Positions 13,641-25,122 are shown, counted from the stretch's first letter. The stretch is 64,000 nucleotides of DNA from Pollenia angustigena (GCA_930367215.1 OV884059.1:151030511-151094510), one strand, 5' to 3'. The notes: a model not told the origin generated them from the sequence alone. Program-made: numbers and translations.

Positions 13641-13958
13641 ACGCCGGTGACTGATATCAGTAAATAAGCCAAAAATTTGTTACAATTGTCACACATTTTG
13701 TATACAATTTTAATTTAAATTGCACACGATTTTTATTAAATTGCAAACGTTTTTTTTTAATACACAGATTCAAAGTGAAAAAGAAGACATTAACAAAACG
13801 TCATATTAAAAAAAAAAAACAATAATTTTACATGAGTAAAGCTCTCATTACTAATATTTTTTGTAAATCTAAGTTGTGTTTAGGCTAACAGTGATTTGTA
13901 ATTTTAATGAAAGTGCGTAAAAAGAACACGAAAAAAAACAATATTTTTGAATGACTTA

Positions 13959-14298
13959 TGGCCATTTTCTCAATGTATCGACAAACTGCCTGTTACTTAA
14001 TGTCAACATAAATTTATTGGACCGATAAACTGTCCGTTAACGATTTTGGGTTTCTCAATATACCGACAAAAAACATTGTTTTCAGCTGGCAACGCCATTC
14101 AAAATACATGTTAAAGTTGGGAGTCAGCTGATTGAATTTATCTGGACGGCAAATAAAAGGAAAATAAATAATTGGCAGATGAGTGCCGGTTAGCTTTGGG
14201 ATAAAATCGAAGCAAATGAGACATTGAGAAAATCAAATTTCATTAATGTGCAGTTTTTCGTTGGGAAAAAAGATAATTGCCTAATGAGAAAATGGCCA
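13959..14298. mobile_element. MITE with TTA target duplication (PIF/Harbinger-like), insertion proven by empty site
   Basis: The ends are TGGCCATTTTCTCA and its exact inverse, flanked by TTA on both sides (13956-13958 and 14299-14301). The matching position in the other arm of the surrounding palindrome, at about 12748, reads GAGAGTTTAAGTCATTC. That is the same sequence with a single TAA and no insert, so the borders and the 3-bp duplication are read directly. A 3-bp TWA duplication is typical of PIF/Harbinger elements. The 340-bp interior is non-coding and has further inverted copies of the subterminal motif (CATTGAGAAAATC). Confidence 0.88.
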
Positions 14299-14904
14299 TT
14301 AAACTCTCATTACAAATTTTTTTTGTGTTTAAGATAGCATTGATTAATTGATTAATAAAATTTTTATTAAATGTTTAAAAGTTTATTTTCATGAAAAGTT
14401 AAATAACTCAGTCAATCACTTATCTATTTTTAAACCCAAATATGCGTTGTAATCGTTAATAAACGTACTTTTTGAATAAACTCAATAGTATTATAGTTTC
14501 TTAAGAAAATAATGTATAAAAACGTCACTAAATTTGAAATTTTTTTGAAAAATCTACAAAATTTGTGTTTGCTCGACAATAACATCCAAATTTCTCCAGT
14601 TTTCTTAAATAAATTATACATTGTTCGAAAGATCTCAGTTTCTTCTTTCCAAATCTAGTAAGAAATTGAAAATCGGATCATTATCAACAAAATTACAGGC
14701 TTATAAGTGCGCAAAGGCACAAAAACCGGTTTTTTACCCGTAAATCCGGATTTTGGAGGTGTCCGGTATATTTCACTATTGGAATCTTGTTTTAGTCGAC
14801 AAGCCCTACAAGAAAAATAATATCCGGTCCCAGGTTTTTCTATTTCATTCAATTTTGTAACACTGTGTAATTCATAATTTTCACAATTTCATCATTAATA
14901 TGTT

Positions 14905-15537
14905 TAAAATAATCTTCTGTTAACTTTTGCTGATATAACTATTTGCCCCCCGAACAATTTTCGCCTAGAAGTCCCCAAGGCGGGACAGCAGCAGAGCAGA
15001 TGTTCCGACGTTTCGTCCTCCACCTCACAGAATCTGCATATATTGGTAGATGTATTACCCAATTTAAACTGGTCGTAGTTTAAGTTCCGCCTTCTGCGCC
15101 GGGACAGTGTCACAAATCTTTTGGACTGTCTTAATCCAGAAGGGGACGTCCATGCGTGAAAGAATCCACGCTCGGACCATTTAAGTAACATCACCCCTGA
15201 TGTGACTCACAGGGACGCAGAAGTAAGGCTCAGGGCCAATAAATGGACGACGAGCGCCCCTGTTTGCCAAGCAATCAGCCCTTTCATTGCCCGCATGGTC
15301 GGAAAGCCAACACAAATTCAAGTCGTTGTGTTTCCCTAACTCATTCAGGGACGCAAAAAAATCCATGACTAGCCTGGACTTCATCTCCAAAGAAGAAAGT
15401 GCCCTAAAAGCGGCCTCGCTCTTCGACATAATATAAAGTCTCAAGCCCCTTGCCCTCCTCCTCAGACTTTCACTACCGCATATGAGGATGGCATAGATTT
15501 CCGCCTGCAAGATAGAAGGCTGTTTGCTCATTGGCAA
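14905..15537 (-). pseudogene. Non-LTR retrotransposon fragment: RNase H domain and C-terminal Cys-His motif
   Basis: Minus-strand translation gives an RNase H-like region: QAEIYAILICGSESLRRRA, then a segment where the usual catalytic SDSEAA reads SKSEAA, then HAGNERADCLA, the conserved last active-site region. After a frameshift near 15185 the next frame runs through GLRQSKRFVTLSRRR to CRFCEVEDETSEHLLCC, a C-x2-C-x7-H-type motif as found at the C terminus of I/R1/LOA-like non-LTR elements. Frame changes, an apparent internal deletion before YDQFKLGN and the lost aspartate show it is dead. Reverse transcriptase is not present; only the 3' end remains, with the 3' side next to 14870. Confidence 0.82.
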
Positions 15538-15697
15538 AATTTTTTGTTTTATCAAGAATAATAATTGGAAATTAAGCACGATAAACAAAATCTTGTAAAA
15601 AAAGCCCTTACAAATATAGCTCATTAAGTACAGCTGGGTCCATAATGGCCAAAAAATATAATAAACAAAATTTCTAACGTAAAATATGTATAAAATA

Positions 15698-15917
15698 CCC
15701 AGTAAAAACTTCGCCTACCTCTAAAAAATTAATACCTTCTTTCACGCACAACAACTTTTATGTATTAAAGTAAAAAAATAATGACTTAAATTTGAATGCG
15801 TTCATTTTGGTAGATCCATTGTAAAATTCATTGGTTCTTTCAGTAGAATTGTAAGTAGTGCTTGAATGTTTTTCTGATTAGTCAACACATTATTTTGTAG
15901 GCGAAGTTTTTACTGGG
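15698..15917. mobile_element. MITE, CCCAGTAAAAACTTCGCC ends, TA flanks
   Basis: Left end CCCAGTAAAAACTTCGCCTA and right end are exact inverted repeats over about 21 bp, with TA immediately outside both, as expected for Tc1/mariner-type insertion. It is 220 bp and non-coding. A related copy starts at 39416 and aligns with the reverse complement of this one across most of its length. Confidence 0.85.
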
Positions 15918-16075
15918 TAGGAAGATTAAAATGTAAAATCTTTAATCATTTTAAATTAAGTCTTAAAATTAGGCCAAATTGACTCCAAATATAAAATGTT
16001 GTAGAAAAGTACATTTGGTATAATAAAAATGCATTTAAGAAAGCGCTGTTAGTAGCTTTTAGAAATAAACAGTTA

Positions 16076-16182
16076 CCCCCAATTTCAGTTTAAACTAACT
16101 GTTACTTTAACTTCCAGTTAACAATATGTTTTGACAGCTACAACTGATAGTTAATTATAACTGAACTTGGTGAAATTGGGGG
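16076..16182. mobile_element. Tiny MITE, CCCCCAATTTCA ends, TTA flanks
   Basis: CCCCCAATTTCA on the left is matched by TGAAATTGGGGG on the right, and TTA lies just outside each end. The 107-bp interior is an imperfect palindrome with AACTGTTA/AACTGATAGTTA motifs. It resembles very short PIF/Harbinger-type MITEs. Confidence 0.65.
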
Positions 16183-16189
16183 TTAGTCT

Positions 16190-17890
16190 TATAAAACCGG
16201 AGGGTGCATTAAGTTCTTTCAAAGATCTTCTTTAAAACACACCTTTTGGTGTTTAAAAAGTAAATGGTTTTTTTAAATACATTTATGCATCCTGTGTAAC
16301 CAATATTTTTCTAATTAATTTTTTCCAAGCCAACCGCTTTTCATATTTTCATAAGTCCCTTGACATGAGACAGGAAGCCTTAAAATATAAATCAAAGTCC
16401 TTTTACTTGCACAACAATTTATAATTCTTTCTTTAGCATTTTCTTTTAAACATTCTAGAAATATGCCTTAAAGTTATTTCATGAAAGGCACGTAAAATAC
16501 ATGAAATGTCATATTGGTAAAACAACAAAAAATTAAAAGAAAAAGAGTTAAAAAAAAAGCATTAAAAGTCCTGTGGTAGTAGTACACGAGTAGCAGCCAA
16601 CATGTCAGTGATTAAACTTCATATGAAAACAACAAAACAGCAGGAATTCTTGGTTTTGTTTTTATTTTCTTTCATAGACTTTTGCATATAAAAGCCAAGT
16701 TAAAATAGTGCAACTGCCACTGACTTCAATACTGATGAGGCGTGTTAATTGAGCAAAAAATTACGTTTAAATAGCAATATGTAAAAAGCTATTGCTGTAT
16801 AGACAACAAAGACACAGAGTTTTGTTCCAAAAAAAAAAAAAAAAACTGTTTGTTGTTCGAGGAAAAATATAAACTGACGATTGGCAGCAGGCATTCATGC
16901 AACCATGCATGAATTTATGCTTGCAAGCATTTATTGACTTCATGCTGCGTTTATAACCAACTATTTGCTGCAAGGTCTTATACTCTTATTGAAGTAATTA
17001 ACACTTTTGCAGCTGTTTTTTTTTCTGCACAAACTGTTTTCCTTGTTGTGTGATGCAACAAGATGTGGACACTTAAATAAATAAACCTAGTTATACATGG
17101 GTTGCATTTAGTAGCAACGCTTAAAATATTTGTAAGAAATTCTTGTTGTATGTTGCATGAAACACACAATGAAATTAAATGCACACACGTAACAGGCAAA
17201 TGTTCATACGTACATATTATTCTTGATTATTTTAAGAGAAATTAGTTAATAAAACATTATTATGATATTGGAAAATGTAATTTTAAACACAATTATTTTT
17301 TTTTTTTTAACAGCTCAGGATTTTTTGTATCCCGTTTGAACCTCCTCTTCATTGCATGACTGAAGGGCTCAAGTATTTTTCTTGTTCTTAATTTACACCT
17401 TATAAGCATTTGAACAAAAGCTTCGAAATCTATATTGTGGTCTCTGCATTGTAACAAAACTTTAACACTTTAAATTGTTGCAGTTGTCTCTTGTTGTTTG
17501 ATTATTTACGACACCAGTATATTTTATTGTGGTATTTTTCTGTTCTGTTTTTAGCTTTAACCACAAAATCATGTTGCTTGTATTGCATTTTTCGTTTGTT
17601 ACATACAGCATGTGTCATGTGGTTGCAATTGCAATCTATTTGTCTGGCAGTCGGTTGTTCATCTCTCAGACAGTCATTCAGTTTTGTTATTGGTTGTTGG
17701 TTTAGCTTAGTATTACTTTCTTGTTAAAGGAATCGTTTCGCATTTTGTATAATTGTAATTTTAGTGTCAAGGATAATGAATATTGTTTTGTATTTTTTTT
17801 TGAGATGAAATTAAAACATTCTTATTTAAAATTTCTTCGATTACTGTATTGGACCGGACAATAAAGAAAATTAATAATTTTGAGGCAAAA
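16190..17890. other. AT-rich sequence, probably unique, no gene seen
   Basis: No transposon ends or protein domains are visible. Balanced composition around 16560-17220 and 17480-17720, with many CAACA/TGTTG runs, looks like ordinary fly non-coding DNA and could hold regulatory sites, but nothing specific can be named. Open frames at 16767-17199 and 17491-17727 are not recognisable. Confidence 0.45.
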
Positions 17891-17896
17891 GCTCTG

Positions 17897-18081
17897 CAGT
17901 GGTGTTTTGGAAATCAAAAACGCAAAACCTCAAGAATTTCTGTGATAAATGAATTTTATGACAAACATTTCTCTATTAAACAGAATTTCATAACAAAAAT
18001 AATAAAAATTTGATTAAAAGTGTATTAAAGCCAACTTCTAAATTCTTGCGTTTTGCTTTTTCGATTTCCAGAACACCCCTG
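17897..18081. mobile_element. hAT-like MITE, CAGTGGTGTTTTGG ends
   Basis: The left end CAGTGGTGTTTTGGAAATC faces the inverse of CAGGGGTGTTCTGGAAATC. The match continues inward through AAAACGCAAAACCTCAAG on the left and AAAAGCAAAACGCAAG on the right. CAGNGGTG ends are typical of hAT elements, but no matching 8-bp flank remains. Confidence 0.65.
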
Positions 18082-18579
18082 AAAGTAATAATGTTTTAAA
18101 GAATATTGCCTATGTTAAAGGATGAACCATAACGAACTATTTAAATTGTGAGTCACAGGTTAACGTCAAGTTTTTTGCCCAACTTAATTTGACATTTTTT
18201 TGTTTTATGGCCAATTTTCAGGATTGATATTAAAACACGTTTATTTTTAAAATCGTTTTAAATACAAAATTCTCTTCTTCACTAAAAACTTAAGTGAAAC
18301 TTGAGTCACCGATGTGGTACACTTAATTTCAACTTAAGTTTCCATTGTAATATTTTAGCAAGGTGGCCTCAATATCACAACAATACAATAACAACAGGCA
18401 AAGCATTAACAGTCAGCTGTTTTTTCAGACCATCTTGTAAATGAATACACTTTTTTATATTTGTTTTTTGTATTTAGTAGTGCTACCATACTTTTTTCTT
18501 AATTAAATAAGACTTTTCAATTAAAACTCAAAAAACCAATCTGTTTTAAATACGACTTAAGTTTGTTATCACTCGTAAA

Positions 18580-19010
18580 ACTGCTCTGAGTGGAGAAGCA
18601 GCTCGCGCTTTTTGTCGTTATTTCTTAAGGGCAAACAGGTCGGGTTTGTTTGTCTGCTTTTGTTGCGTTGTCAGTTTCGGCGTGTTTCGGCGTCGTATAA
18701 CTGTACCGAGTTACAGTTCTTGCGGTATCTGCATTAACTTTATGCAATCGTTTTTAACCTCAATGTTTTGATGTGTTGTCTGGTGGGGAACCAATGGGGG
18801 AACTCATGTGACTGGTGGAGAACCATATATAACTCAGACGTTTTACTGGTGGAGTACCAAGGAAATAACTCAGACGTTTTACTGTGGAGACAAGATATAC
18901 TCTGGAGCTTATTCTGGAAGCTCTTCGCCTTCCTATACGAAGGTCTAGGTCGATCGAGGACTTGTGGATGAAGCTCCAACAAACCGTGTAATACCCTGGC
19001 AATATAACTC
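18580..19010. other. GC-richer island of unknown origin with 34-bp tandem repeat
   Basis: Composition here is clearly less AT-rich than the surroundings. At 18781-18895 a unit starting TGGTGGAGNACC and ending ACTCAGACGTTTTAC is repeated about 3.5 times (starts 18781, 18813, 18847, 18882). Downstream a plus-strand frame reads LEALRLPIRRSRSIEDLWMK before a stop. It may be the 5' end of a retroelement or a captured host sequence; I do not recognise it. Confidence 0.5.
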
Positions 19011-19112
19011 TAGATAGTTAGCCAAAAATTTTTTAGTGTTTAAGCAAAATCAAAAAAAAAAAAGTTTGTTATGAAAATTAACTTAATATTGATTTAAATA
19101 CTATCCTGAAAG

Positions 19113-19560
19113 TTGAAAAATTCAACCATGGATATGTACAAAATTGAGCAGCGCGTTATAATTGTTAAAGCTGTTACGAAAGTCAGCGTTCAAAGCACAC
19201 ATTTTCAGCAAGCACACTTTCACCTCAGTGGATTCGTAAACAAGCAGAATTGGACAAATAAAAATCCACGAGTGGTTGTTAAAAAGCCGATGCATCCACA
19301 AAAAGTGACTGTTTGGTGCAGGTAACCGTGCATGGTGTTCGCTATCGCGAGATGATAGCAGACTTCTTGTGGGCAGAAATTGAGGTAATGAACCTGGACG
19401 ATATGTGGTTCCAACAGGATGGTGCCACTTGCCACGCAACCAAAAGCAATGGCTCTTTTGCGCGAGAAATTCAATGGCCGTGTTATCTCAATTCATGACG
19501 ATATTAATTGGTCCTCACGTGTGATTTGATGCCGTTGGTCTTTTTTCTTTGGGGAGAACA
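19113..19560 (+). pseudogene. Mariner-type transposase remnant (copy 1)
   Basis: It starts MDMYKIEQRVIIVKAV, like the N terminus of insect IS630/Tc1-mariner transposases. It then jumps over a large deletion to HFHLSGFVNKQNW and NPRVVVKKPMHPQKVTVWC, the first part of the DDE domain. After a frame change it continues VTVNG-free sequence VHGVRYREMIADFLW and MWFQQDGATCHATK. The first catalytic motif, usually SDEAHF, is FQQAHF and so lacks D; the second, QQDGATCH, is intact; in the third region the usual CDLTPLDYFLW is CDLMPLVFFLW, so D is lost. No active enzyme is possible. Confidence 0.85.
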
Positions 19561-20219
19561 ATTTAAGAACTAAAAGCTGAGATACAATATTGAACCCCAA
19601 TTATCGGCGATGTTCTGACAATCGCACGATTAGAAATAGCCAAACGCCAGATTTATTTTATGGTGTTCTTAAACTCGTTCTTTACAAATATTCTAGTTCT
19701 CTCTCGCAACTTGAAGTCGTCAAACTTCTTGCTATTGCGATTTACAGAACACCTAATTTGCGATCTTAAATCAGAATCGCCAATGTTAAGCGTTTTGCGA
19801 TTGTCAGAACATGCCCGATACGGGCATGTCTCAGCGTCTTTGAACTTATGGACCATCGAATGCCTCCGAAGCCGTGGCGACCCTTTGACCGATATTTTAT
19901 TTCAAACATAATTGTCGTAGATCATTCTATCATTATTAATAATATTAAGATAATTCTATGAAAACTTTTTGTTTTATTTAAAATTCAGATCGTGCGTTTT
20001 GGTTGGAACATCTTTATATTTAATGTTGTTTTTTAAAATATAGCCAATATTCCAATCAAAAGTTTAGACAAAATTATAGGTACAACTTCTATCATAATTA
20101 AATACTTTACTTAAGAGTAGAGGCCATTTTATGGTAAGATTAAAGCCCATATAAATGTCAAGAATGCAGTCAATAATTTATTCATAATTATTGTCAAAGC
20201 TTTATTTTAACTGCAGTCA

Positions 20220-20350
20220 CTGAACAAAACGTGAACTCGAACTGAACGAGAACTCCACTATAACTTTAATAAAACTGAAACTTAACTAGAAATGATATAA
20301 GACTGAACTAGAAATGAAATTGAAGTGAACTAGAACTCAAGTAAAACTGA
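20220..20350. repeat. Degenerate GAACTAGAACTGAA minisatellite
   Basis: Short units such as ACTGAACTAGAA recur roughly every 11-24 bp. The same motif in reverse orientation (AGTTCTAGTTCAGTT) forms arrays at 48480-48570, 50870-50955 and 52880-54060. Confidence 0.7.
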
Positions 20351-20586
20351 ACTAGAAGTGAACTACACCGAAAAACAAAATCAAACCATCCGTACTAAAA
20401 CCAATCCTAAGCGATATCAATTGTACACTAAGTACAGATTTCCATAAATCAAGTACAGAATTCTGGAATCAAGTACGGATTATTCAAAAGTGCCCGGTAC
20501 TTAAAATAGTCCGAAAATGGAATTGACTTGAGTAAAAGTGAGATTTAAAGTCAATCTCTAATTGTGCTTGATTCAAATATTTCGTA

Positions 20587-21073
20587 CACGCAGAGAAAAA
20601 ACATGTTCAAATATGGTCACCTCCAACAATACTTTGTTTAAAGAAAATTTTAACCATATTATGTTTAATTTAACCATATTTTTGTTACCGACAACCATGT
20701 TATGGTTAAATTAGTCCCCTATTAAGAAGCCACAACCATATTATGGTTGCTTCTAAACATGTTATGGTTAAATATGACAATAATTTGTTTTTAAATTGAC
20801 AATAGTATTTTCCTCTTTTTCAAGAGCAACATGCTATGGTTGAAAACCAACCATAATATTATAAGTGTTAAACATATTTTAGTTATTACTAACCATAATG
20901 TGTTCGGAGGCAACCATATTATGGTTGTGGCTTCTTGATGAAGGACTATTTTTACCATAATATGGTTGTCGTTAACAATAATATGGTTGAATTAAACATA
21001 ATATGGTTAACATTTTCTTTTAACATAGTATTGTTGGAGGTGACCATATTTAAACATGTTTTTTCTCTGGGTG
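20587..21073. mobile_element. CAGAGAAAAA-family MITE, best copy, near-palindromic
   Basis: Left CACGCAGAGAAAAAACATG faces the inverse of CACCCAGAGAAAAAACATG; the inverted match continues nearly perfectly through ATATGGTCACCTCCAACA and on for well over 100 bp. TA flanks both ends. The 487-bp interior repeats AACCATATTATGGTT, itself a palindrome, many times. It is non-coding. Related copies or fragments are at 28771-28888, 29270, 34836, 50200-50280, 55512 and 63461. Confidence 0.88.
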
Positions 21074-21249
21074 TAGTTGGTTTAGTCCCGAATTTTCACT
21101 ACAAATAATCCGGAAGTGAGATTAATTCTTACCTAAAAACTTACCGCAGAGAAAACCTGAAATAGCGAGAATGTTATTATTTACCCGTTACACATACTTG
21201 GTTCACTTTTGTTGTCTTCCGCCCTTTGTTAACAAAACAACTCAAATAA

Positions 21250-21514
21250 CACAGTGCAACCAAAAAAAAAAACAGCCTCAATACTTGCAACGCGAAATGA
21301 AACTAGACTATTGGCAGAGCAAATCTGCCAAAGGGTTTTAAAAAGTTAGCTCGGGTTCCCGAAATATCGGCCCTTAAAGTTTTTGAATTTTTTGAAAAGG
21401 CGTTTCGGGAACCCGATCTAACTTTTCAAACCCCCTTACTCTACCAATAATCTTGTTTAATTTTGCTTTGCAAGTATTGAGGCTAGCGGCGATGACCCGA
21501 TTTTTTTGCACTGT
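21250..21514. mobile_element. MITE, CACAGTGCAA ends
   Basis: CACAGTGCAA on the left faces TTGCACTGTG on the right. Inward, GCCTCAATACTTGCAA(C/A)GC is repeated in inverted form, as is AGTTAG(C/A)TCGGGTTCCCGAAA. Total length is 265 bp. The right arm has about 12 extra bases near the end. No clear target duplication. Confidence 0.72.
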
Positions 21515-23062
21515 GGTCTTCGTATTCATTCTTCTTTGAAAACTTTTTGTATTTAACTAAATAATTTAACCAAATAAAATCTGAGAATTTTTGCTTCTTA
21601 TTGTACTTTTAAAACATGAAAGTAATGTATGTTTTTCTTCTTGTTGTTGTTTCTACACATTAGATTATTTACTGCTAATTTACATTTTGCTTTATCGCTT
21701 AAAGCATTAAAAGCAATGCCCGAACAAATTATATGTTTTTATAATGGCAACATTTCAATAATTGATAACATTTAATAATTTTTAGCTAAATCTTGCAAAC
21801 TCGCATGCACACAAACAAATTTATTTACAACACACACAACATTGTAAATTGTTTTGTATCTACTGCTGCTTCAATTTAAAAATGGCAATTTATGATGCTT
21901 CTTAATGCAACTGAAGCTGCAGTTGTTTAGAAATCGTAAAAAATGTAGAGAATAAATATCAGCTAAAATATCAATTTATCGTAGTTGTTGGTTTTTTTTT
22001 TGTTTTTTCTGAAGCAAGATTTTTAAGTGTTATTCTTTTTCGTTTACGTTGTGTTCTAAATACAAGAAATAAATATTAAACTTGCAACAATACATACTTC
22101 AACACCAGGCAGCACCATAAAGGAAATCGGAAAAAATAAAACAAAACTGAGTAAAACTGATTCTTACATAGAAATAACCATGATAATGATAATTTTTTTT
22201 TTACAACAACAGTTTTGCTTTTGTTGGCAATTTTTACCTGCAACACATGAGTTGCATGTATAAAAAATGAATGGTTTTATAGAGTAAAGCCCAAGGAGGG
22301 AGAGGAAAAGTTAATATAAAAACTTTCAATATTGTAGGTTTTAATATCAGCTGTAATTTACACACAAAACCATTAACACATACACAAATGATTTCCATAC
22401 ACACACGTACACATATTCTTATGAACTAGAAATATTAATGCATGAAACCTTGAATCTTTATGCGCCATTATAACAAAATATTACTACTTTTAGCTGCTAA
22501 ATAAATGTTTTTATTCTCCCCCTTCTGCTGTTGTTATTTAAGAAAGCATCTTCTATAAAATTTATTTATTTTTTTATTTTTCCTTTTTGCAACATCATCT
22601 TCATCAGCATTACATATTATTATTATAATTTTGTTTCTTCTTCTGCTCTATGATGTAGTCTAAGTTTTCTTGTTCTATCTGTTCATATTAAATTGTTATT
22701 CATATACGAGTCTGAAAAGAACTAAAAAGCAGAGAAATAGTTGAAAAAAAGTCTATATGACACACGACATGCATGTGCATGTCAGTCAGTTAAGGTGATG
22801 AATTAAGTGAATTTTATTTTAATGACACGTTATGTGTACATTTCATGGTTAAAGGTTTGTATAGTTTTCAAAAGAAATAAATATAATAAAAATGTAAAAT
22901 GAAACATTGTAGTTATTTTTTGCTGCAACCATCAATAGAAATTAAAAAACAAAAATTTACCTCGTCGCTGAAGTGTTACTTAAAAGGCGCGATAGGTAAA
23001 AGGAATATAAAGGAATCAAATCATTTTTCTCTCTTTATAATTGTTGAAACTATAAACTGAAC
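21515..23062. other. AT-rich, probably unique non-coding sequence
   Basis: No transposon ends, domains or RNA genes are seen. TAATTA/TTTAAT motifs and CAACA runs are common, as in fly introns or intergenic DNA. Confidence 0.45.
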
Positions 23063-23064
23063 TA

Positions 23065-23980
23065 CTGTGAGCGTCAAAATAAGTGTACAGCAAAGTTAAA
23101 TTTCTACTTTGCCAAATTTGATCAGCTTTCAAGCTTGCTGTCATCTGTGAAAAATACGTTGCTCCAAAAAGTGACAAAAGCAAGTTTGACAAAAAAAAAA
23201 ACGTGATAAATGGTAGAAATAAGAAATTCAACGGAAAAAATATAGTATCTAAAGTGAAGCGTGATAGGGTTAGCTTTTGTAAAACGTCCTAAAACAGATG
23301 GATCAGCCCAATAGTCGCTCAATATCAACTCAAGTAAACATCTGAAAACATTTGTACAGACAAATTAAAAAAAAAAAAACATTAGCCGCAAGCACTCTCT
23401 GAATCAAATTCTGCAGGAAGGGTAGCCAAAATTGGAATTAATGCCAAAGAGACTAGAAGCCGTCCTAAAAGCAAAAAGAAATCAATCAAAGTATTAGCCA
23501 CTTCACCTTTCTTAGTATTTTAAAACTGTACACTTTTTTTGACGCGTCTAAAACGGAGTATTTTAGTTTTTTATTGTATTGTTTTTGTTGTTTTTGAAGT
23601 ATTTCAAATTTTTAATTTTAAATTGTAATAACATTGTCAAGGCGAATTTATTACAGGTGGTCTTAAAAGCCCTGCTGATATTAGCTAAAATCACTGTTGG
23701 ATGTCAAAGTTTTGTTAATTCTCTTTTGTTATCTTTGTTTCTGTTTTGTTTTATTTCTGTTTTTGACATTGTACAATGATTTTACAAAAACAAATTGATT
23801 GTGGTTTTTGTACGAGTTGTACTTGTTGTAGTACCGAGATTACCTGGGATGAATTCGCCTTGAACATTGTCGAAAGTTTTGTAAATGATGATAAACTTCT
23901 AAAAATTTTAATTATTTTTTGCTAAAATAACACTTTTTATATTGGTAAACCAGTTGTACACTTTATTTTGACGCTGACAG
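23065..23980 (-). mobile_element. Tc1-like element relic
   Basis: Left CTGTGAGCGTCAAAATAAGT faces the inverse of CTGTCAGCGTCAAAATAAAG at the right end, with TA outside each, as in Tc1 elements (914-916 bp). On the minus strand near 23122-23180 a frame contains FWSNVFFTDDSKLES, like the first DDE block of Tc1 transposases (FW-NV-FSDESKF). The rest of the enzyme is not readable, so the element is long dead and partly deleted. Confidence 0.72.
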
Positions 23981-23989
23981 TATATTCCA

Positions 23990-24350
23990 GACTATGATAA
24001 GTTCAAACTTGATTTTAAATTGTGTTATAGTCGAGGCTTAAGTTAAGACTATTAATTGGACTATCGTCGAAATCATAAACTTTATCAAAGTCGAAAGATT
24101 AGTTAATACTATAAACGCAAGTATAGTCGCGGCTACTTTTAGGCTACAAACAGGATTACAATGGAGACTATAGCCAGAATTAGAACTGGCCTATATTCAA
24201 GACATTAAACTGGACAATTGTCAAGGCTATAAATTTAGCTATAATCAAGACTATAGTCAATGTTAAGTTATAACTGGGCTAAAGCCAATATTATCAACCA
24301 GATAATAAACTACATTGTAAATCATACAGTCGATTATAGTAAGAACTACT
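23990..24350. repeat. Degenerate ACTATAGTC minisatellite
   Basis: Motifs such as GACTATAGTC, CTATAGTCGAGGCT and AAACTGGACTAT recur irregularly every 12-30 bp over about 360 bp. Units are too diverged for a fixed period. Confidence 0.6.
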
Positions 24351-24682
24351 AACTTAAAACTGCGGTTCTTACTGTTGCCAATTTAGGGACTTTCCTGCGA
24401 AATCTACCGTTTTTGAAATGTCAATTGTGGGAAAAAATACGATTTTAAGGATTTTTCAAACATCTCTTACTGGCTCATTTCTCCTACACAAACATTTCTC
24501 AACATAAAAATTTATAGATTTTATACTTTTTCTTCTTAAGATTTTTTGTTCTTCAGGTTCAAAACTACTTGTTAATGTTCACGGCTTTACTTACTTTTAA
24601 AGTTTTAGTTTGTATGTGACATTTTTTTTCGATTTTCAGCTAGTATTTTGTTAGGGCTGTAATGGACAATTCACAACTTTAA

Positions 24683-25122
24683 CCCTTATGTGTGTGGAAA
24701 AAAAACACCTTCAATAGGGTGGATAGGTACCTGGGTACCTTCATGCAAATTGTATGAGAAATCTAATTTTTTGTCTTGTATTGTACAAAAAATCGATGGT
24801 TAATGATATAATATTAGAATTTTACTCTGGTTTTCCCTTTTCATATATTTTTAAAAATCCTACACCCAAAAAAAAAAAATTTGTAATATAAAACGTATAC
24901 AGGTACCCAGGTACCTATTCACCCTATTAAGGGTGCAAAAAGCAAATTGATATGCCACGCCCCCCCCAACTGATATTGTATATAAACACCTATGAAAATA
25001 TAATAATAACAGAAAGTTAAGAGTTCTCATGAAATTGTAGAATTGTAGACTAAAATCTTATATAAAAAATTTCGATTTGAAAACGCAATAGGTTCACAGG
25101 TACCTGTCCACACACATAAGGG
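24683..25122. mobile_element. piggyBac-like MITE with TTAA flanks
   Basis: Ends CCCTTATGTGTGTGG and CCACACACATAAGGG are exact inverse repeats and both are flanked by TTAA (24679-24682, 25123-25126). A CCC start plus TTAA duplication is the piggyBac pattern. A second inverted repeat lies inside: AATAGGGTGGATAGGTACCT near 24714 faces AGGTACCTATTCACCCTATT near 24909. The 440-bp interior is non-coding. Confidence 0.85.

Larger units (their letters stand above)
12196..14867. mobile_element. Long-terminal-inverted-repeat element (2.7 kb)
   Basis: The outer part of the left arm (about 12196-12912) is repeated in inverted order at about 13698-14867. The arms are very similar: an incidental 63-codon frame at 12431-12622 reappears on the minus strand at 14430-14621 with two residue differences. 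Ends are CACGGTG and CACAGTG, but the left terminus has lost roughly a dozen bases before the shared AAAACCTGGGACCGG. TAA lies directly outside both ends, a possible 3-bp target duplication. The right arm is longer because a MITE (13959-14298) and a short local duplication lie in it. The spacer holds a broken minus-strand ORF (13147-13640). Confidence 0.75.
18118..20014 (+). mobile_element. Deleted IS630/Tc1-mariner-type element (copy 1)
   Basis: Left end AAGGATGAACCATAACG faces the inverse of AAGATGTTCCAACCAAAACG at the right, with TA outside both ends. The subterminal GTGAGTCACAGGTTAACGTC and AAGTTTTTTGC match the second copy at 52190. The element contains the transposase remnant at 19113-19560. 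About 0.9 kb between 18207 and 19090 has no counterpart in the other copy and is probably a later insertion; it includes a GC-richer island at 18580-19000. Confidence 0.75.
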
